Part shown: piece by piece, positions 61,524-64,000 of the stretch
How the letters are laid out: each line of letters starts with the position of its first letter
How positions within the stretch are numbered: position 1 is the first letter of the stretch
Assembly (NCBI GenBank): GCA_001298555.1
Contig: LJCW01000231.1
Coordinates: 1 to 64,000, forward strand
Length of the DNA: 64,000 nucleotides
From: Actinobacteria bacterium OV450
Lineage (GTDB): Bacteria; Actinomycetota; Actinomycetes; Streptomycetales; Streptomycetaceae
Direction of reading: 5' to 3'
The notes under the pieces: model-generated
Seen by the model: the letters and a program-made list of their open reading frames with translations, nothing else
Databases searched by the model: none
Told to the model about the DNA's origin: nothing
Translations under genes and position numbers: made by a program

Positions 61524-62087
61524 CTAATGGCTGTCGAGCCAGCGACGCGCCGCAGCGCTCTCCGTCGGATGCCCGATCTCGCCTGTCGCCACCCATTCGG
61601 CGAACTTACGAAGGACCTGCGAACGGTGTGGCGCTTTCACCACAAACGCACTGATCGCGGACTCCCAGGTGGTCCCGCAGGAAAGCACTGACCCGTCAAG
61701 CGAGAGCATGCGGAATTCGGGGCGACAGTACCCGCTGCCGAGCAGCCCTGAAGCACCTCTCCCCATAATGTCCCACGAGTCCTGCAATTCCACGCAGATC
61801 CACTGTGCAGGACCGTCCTCCTCAGGGGTGAGCGCGACCAGAAACCGGCGGTCGGCCTTAGTGAAAAGGCCTGCTCCGACCGACAGCCGATACCACTCTG
61901 CGTTCGCCTTCTCGAGTAGCAGTGGATCTCCGACGTCCACCAGGGATTCGGTCCGACCGTCCTGGGGGGGACAGCTAGGCGCCTGACCAGTGACAAGGGG
62001 GGGGACGAGCCCACCCAGGTCGCCGCATTCCTCCAGCAGCAGGAGACCCGCTGCGGCAAGAGATTCCTTCAGTTCCATATCATCCAT
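61524..62087 (-). CDS. Putative immunity protein for the Rhs toxin
   Basis: 187 residues from ATG 62087, seven bases after the Rhs stop; acidic and cytosolic. LLLLEECGDLGGLVPPLVTG, KADRRFLVALTPEEDGPAQW, VELQDSWDIMGRGASGLLG, SQVLRKFAEWVATGEIGHPT. No family is recognised. A small acidic gene directly behind a toxin-ended Rhs gene is, by established polymorphic-toxin logic, the immunity gene. The pair shares the terminator at 61421. The link is inferred from position only. Confidence 0.75.
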   Translation of the reverse strand: MDDMELKESLAAAGLLLLEECGDLGGLVPPLVTGQAPSCPPQDGRTESLVDVGDPLLLEKANAEWYRLSVGAGLFTKADRRFLVALTPEEDGPAQWICVELQDSWDIMGRGASGLLGSGYCRPEFRMLSLDGSVLSCGTTWESAISAFVVKAPHRSQVLRKFAEWVATGEIGHPTESAAARRWLDSH

Positions 62088-62094
62088 CTCGGGA

Positions 62095-64000
62095 TCACTG
62101 CGGTTTCGGTACATACCTGCTGAGAAGATTGGCGTAGCCGTATTCGACCACGTTGTTGTAATTATGGCCGAGCACGTACCCGACGACCCCGTCGCTTCGC
62201 ACAAGCACGCGGGTCAGAGTTGTAGCTGAGCCCACACCGGTGAAGATGGTCGCATTGTGCCACGGGCTGTTGGTATTCCCGTTCGCGTTGAACCAGTCGG
62301 GCCCCTTGCTGTTGATCCGCTGGGTGACCCGCCCGCTTTCAATTCCGTTCACCGTGTTGTGAACTTCCCTCGGAATCGCCTTCCAAGCAGCCTCTGCCTC
62401 TTTGCTCCGCTTAGCTACCTCGTCCGGGTGGTACGGGTCGCCCTCAAACGCGGGCGAGACGGATTCTGCTTCGCCCCCGCAGTTGTGAACCAGTACCGGC
62501 GTGGCTCCCGCCAGCACATAGTACGTGTGGACGTCGTCGATGGAGAGGTCGTGCGTGCGCTGGCGTTTGGTGTAGCGCTTGAGTGCAGTGATCTGCACCT
62601 TCACGCCGGCGCTGGTGTGGAGCCAGGAACCTTCCTGAAGCTTGCCGGCCTCGACCCATTCCTTGAGTTCGGGGACCCAGAAGGGGTGGGTGTCCGTGGC
62701 GACGATGAGGCTCGGGCCATCAGGGGTGGCCACGGTGATGTCGGTGAAGTCTTTGTCGTCTTCGGTCTGAATGGTTTCAAGGACGGTCTTCTTGTAGTTC
62801 TCGCCGGTTTCAGGGTCTGTTGCGAGAACGGAATCCCCGGCCTTGATGTCTTCGATGTTCTTGCTGGATCCGTCCGCCATGAGGGCTTCGGTCCCCGGCG
62901 GGAAGGAATGGCAGCGAGCCTTGGACACCACCCTGCCCTCGGCAGCGGCGCCGCCGAAGATGAGGCTGAACATCATGGCAACGCCTTCGCCGTCCTCGTA
63001 CTCCTCACCCTTCGTGTCGACCCCGGCTGCCCCCACCAGCCAGTCGTAGGCCCTTGTGTTGAAGTTCAGGGGGCCCAGTGGACTGATCGAGTCAAGGTTG
63101 GAGACAGAGTTGCGCACTGCCCCGGCAAGAGTGGCCAAGCTCCGCTTCAGCTGGCGAGGCTTGAGGTAGGTCCACGTGACGCGGTTGAAGTTTTCGAACC
63201 TGCGCTTCTTCTCGCGCTTGTCGACGATCCACGACGACCAGTTCCACTCCCCGCGCCCCGCGTACTGCCAGGACTCGTGGTGGTCGACCGTCGCACCGCT
63301 GCGTTCGTTGTCGTCGACGCACCTGGTCGAGTTGCCGCCGCACACTCCGTCGGGGCGCAGGCCTGTCGGGTCCGAGAAGGTCAGCGGGTTGTTGTTGGCG
63401 TAGGCGTAGCCGTTGAGTGACTGCGGTTGGTCGAGGCTCAGGATCGGGTCGACACTGATGAACTGACCGAGGCTGCTGTCGTATTCGCGGGCGCCGATGT
63501 GGGTGAGGTTGGTGTTGGTGTCCTCCGGCTTGCCCAGGAACCGCTTGTCGTCCGGCCAGCTCGCGGGTGCCGGGCCGCGGGCGGCGCCGAACGGGGTGGT
63601 GTACCGCTTGGACACCGTCTGGGTGTCGTCGGCGGATACCGCGAGCGAGGAAGTGCCGTGGGCATCTCCGGCCACGTAGGAGAGCCGCGGGGTGCCCGAT
63701 TCGTTGGTCATTTCCGCGACCTTGGTGCCGGCGAGCGCGTAGGAGCGGGTTCCCCACTTCTTGGCGTTCTTGAGGTGCACCTCGGTGGAGCCGGCGTAGA
63801 GGATCGTTTCGCCGGCTTGGTCGCGGCGGATGAGGAGCTGGCCGTCCGCGTCGTAGACGTAGTCGGTGGAGATCGGTGTGGCGGCAGCGGCCTCGGTGAG
63901 CTTGGTGAGCTTGCCCTCCGGCCCCCAGGTCAATGTCTGGGTGGTGGCGCTGGCCGGGGTTTCGACGCGCTGGGTGGTGTTACCGGTCGCGTCGTAGGTG
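62095..64000 (-). CDS. Rhs protein, C-terminal part: Rhs core, HINT and toxin (partial)
   Basis: The 5' end lies beyond the window. From 64000 the frame reads YDATGNTTQRVE, then the Rhs core closing motif REYDSSLGQFISVDPILSLD ... NGYAYANNNPLTFSDPTG (63375-63490). A linker follows, then a pretoxin HINT domain from CHSFPPGTEALMADGS (62913) to VLVHNC (62480), with HPFWVPELKEW and DVHTYYVL inside. The last about 127 residues (62097-62479) are the toxin: VHNTVNGIESGRVTQRINSK, WFNANGNTNSPWHNATIFTG, VLVRSDGVVGYVLGHNYNNV. HINT should cut itself off and free the toxin. I cannot name the toxin; a small nuclease of barnase-like build is a guess. The gene order toxin-immunity-terminator is complete. Confidence 0.85.
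   Translation of the reverse strand, partial: TYDATGNTTQRVETPASATTQTLTWGPEGKLTKLTEAAAATPISTDYVYDADGQLLIRRDQAGETILYAGSTEVHLKNAKKWGTRSYALAGTKVAEMTNESGTPRLSYVAGDAHGTSSLAVSADDTQTVSKRYTTPFGAARGPAPASWPDDKRFLGKPEDTNTNLTHIGAREYDSSLGQFISVDPILSLDQPQSLNGYAYANNNPLTFSDPTGLRPDGVCGGNSTRCVDDNERSGATVDHHESWQYAGRGEWNWSSWIVDKREKKRRFENFNRVTWTYLKPRQLKRSLATLAGAVRNSVSNLDSISPLGPLNFNTRAYDWLVGAAGVDTKGEEYEDGEGVAMMFSLIFGGAAAEGRVVSKARCHSFPPGTEALMADGSSKNIEDIKAGDSVLATDPETGENYKKTVLETIQTEDDKDFTDITVATPDGPSLIVATDTHPFWVPELKEWVEAGKLQEGSWLHTSAGVKVQITALKRYTKRQRTHDLSIDDVHTYYVLAGATPVLVHNCGGEAESVSPAFEGDPYHPDEVAKRSKEAEAAWKAIPREVHNTVNGIESGRVTQRINSKGPDWFNANGNTNSPWHNATIFTGVGSATTLTRVLVRSDGVVGYVLGHNYNNVVEYGYANLLSRYVPKPQ

Noticed and set aside
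1..64000. The two window ends both hold same-strand Rhs pieces, which could mean a circular molecule closing through one Rhs gene
   Set aside because: The left piece ends at ASWSFDT and the right begins near YDATGNTTQ. A couple of hundred residues of barrel would be missing at the join, and the round window length suggests an arbitrary cut. Two separate Rhs loci or an ordinary continuation are simpler.
1..64000. tRNA, rRNA, attachment-site and replication-origin signals
   Set aside because: I looked for tRNA-like cloverleaf ends, direct repeats flanking blocks and iteron-like arrays and saw none that hold up by eye.

Overview
The window looks like an accessory, IS-rich part of a Streptomyces (or close relative) chromosome. 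Supporting signs are very high G+C with strong third-position bias, a chaplin, a WhiB-like protein, a CsbD protein, a TipA/MerR regulator, several TetR regulators and long secreted Rhs proteins. I see no rRNA, tRNA, CRISPR array, replication origin or core metabolic operon. Many genes are intact, but at least fifteen fragments of transposases, recombinases and other broken genes lie between them, so the region has been built and eroded by repeated insertion and deletion.

Layout. 0-9 kb: an intact IS5-type element interrupts a secreted Rhs-repeat gene (minus strand), which is divergent from a large secreted DNRLRE/FG-GAP protein. 9-13 kb: a membrane-anchored hypothetical protein, a HEAT-repeat protein and remnants of an HNH (DUF1524) protein and an integrase-like protein. 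12.7-16.2 kb: a tiny hydrophobic protein, a chaplin, CsbD copy 1, a two-gene HTH/hypothetical unit and a Wbl protein. 16.7-22.4 kb: a membrane-protein pair, a large pentapeptide/beta-helix-like membrane protein and a secreted protein. 22.9-28.9 kb: a compact catabolic or detoxification block (AtzG-like small subunit plus AtzE-like amidase, MBL-fold hydrolase, MFS transporter, TetR), then a TetR/VOC pair. 29-39.6 kb: a decayed Rhs/HINT piece, a TipA-like regulator, an orphan amino-acid-binding lipoprotein, hypothetical pairs, GGDEF/ASCH/IS630 wrecks, a GNAT and a DUF5959 protein. 39.8-45.2 kb: a membrane-tethered STAND NTPase with TPRs, a truncated serine recombinase, an RCC1-repeat protein and a helicase-associated remnant. 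45.5-54.2 kb: three regulator-plus-enzyme units (TetR/alpha-beta hydrolase; WYL regulator/DUF1579-like/NIPSNAP; TetR/FAD monooxygenase) and an IS-bracketed membrane protein. 54.2-61.4 kb: IS remnants, a broken isoamylase-early-set gene, CsbD copy 2, a DUF6461 gene fused to IS701, a beta-propeller lipoprotein, a HAD hydrolase and a broken GH1 gene. 61.5-64 kb: the 3' half of a second Rhs gene segment with a HINT domain and C-terminal toxin, followed by a likely immunity gene.

Functional threads. Polymorphic toxin material sits at both ends and as a remnant near 29 kb. The best candidate for something undescribed is the roughly 127-residue toxin at 62097-62479 with its adjacent gene 61524-62087. 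The second thread is a set of small self-regulated units in which a regulator faces or precedes an enzyme and a palindrome lies in the gap. One palindrome family occurs four times across 24.5-27.5 kb and appears to tie amidase, MFS/MBL and TetR genes into one regulon.

Limits: all calls are by eye. Family names come from remembered motifs, not searches; G+C comparisons are visual; pseudogene boundaries are approximate.
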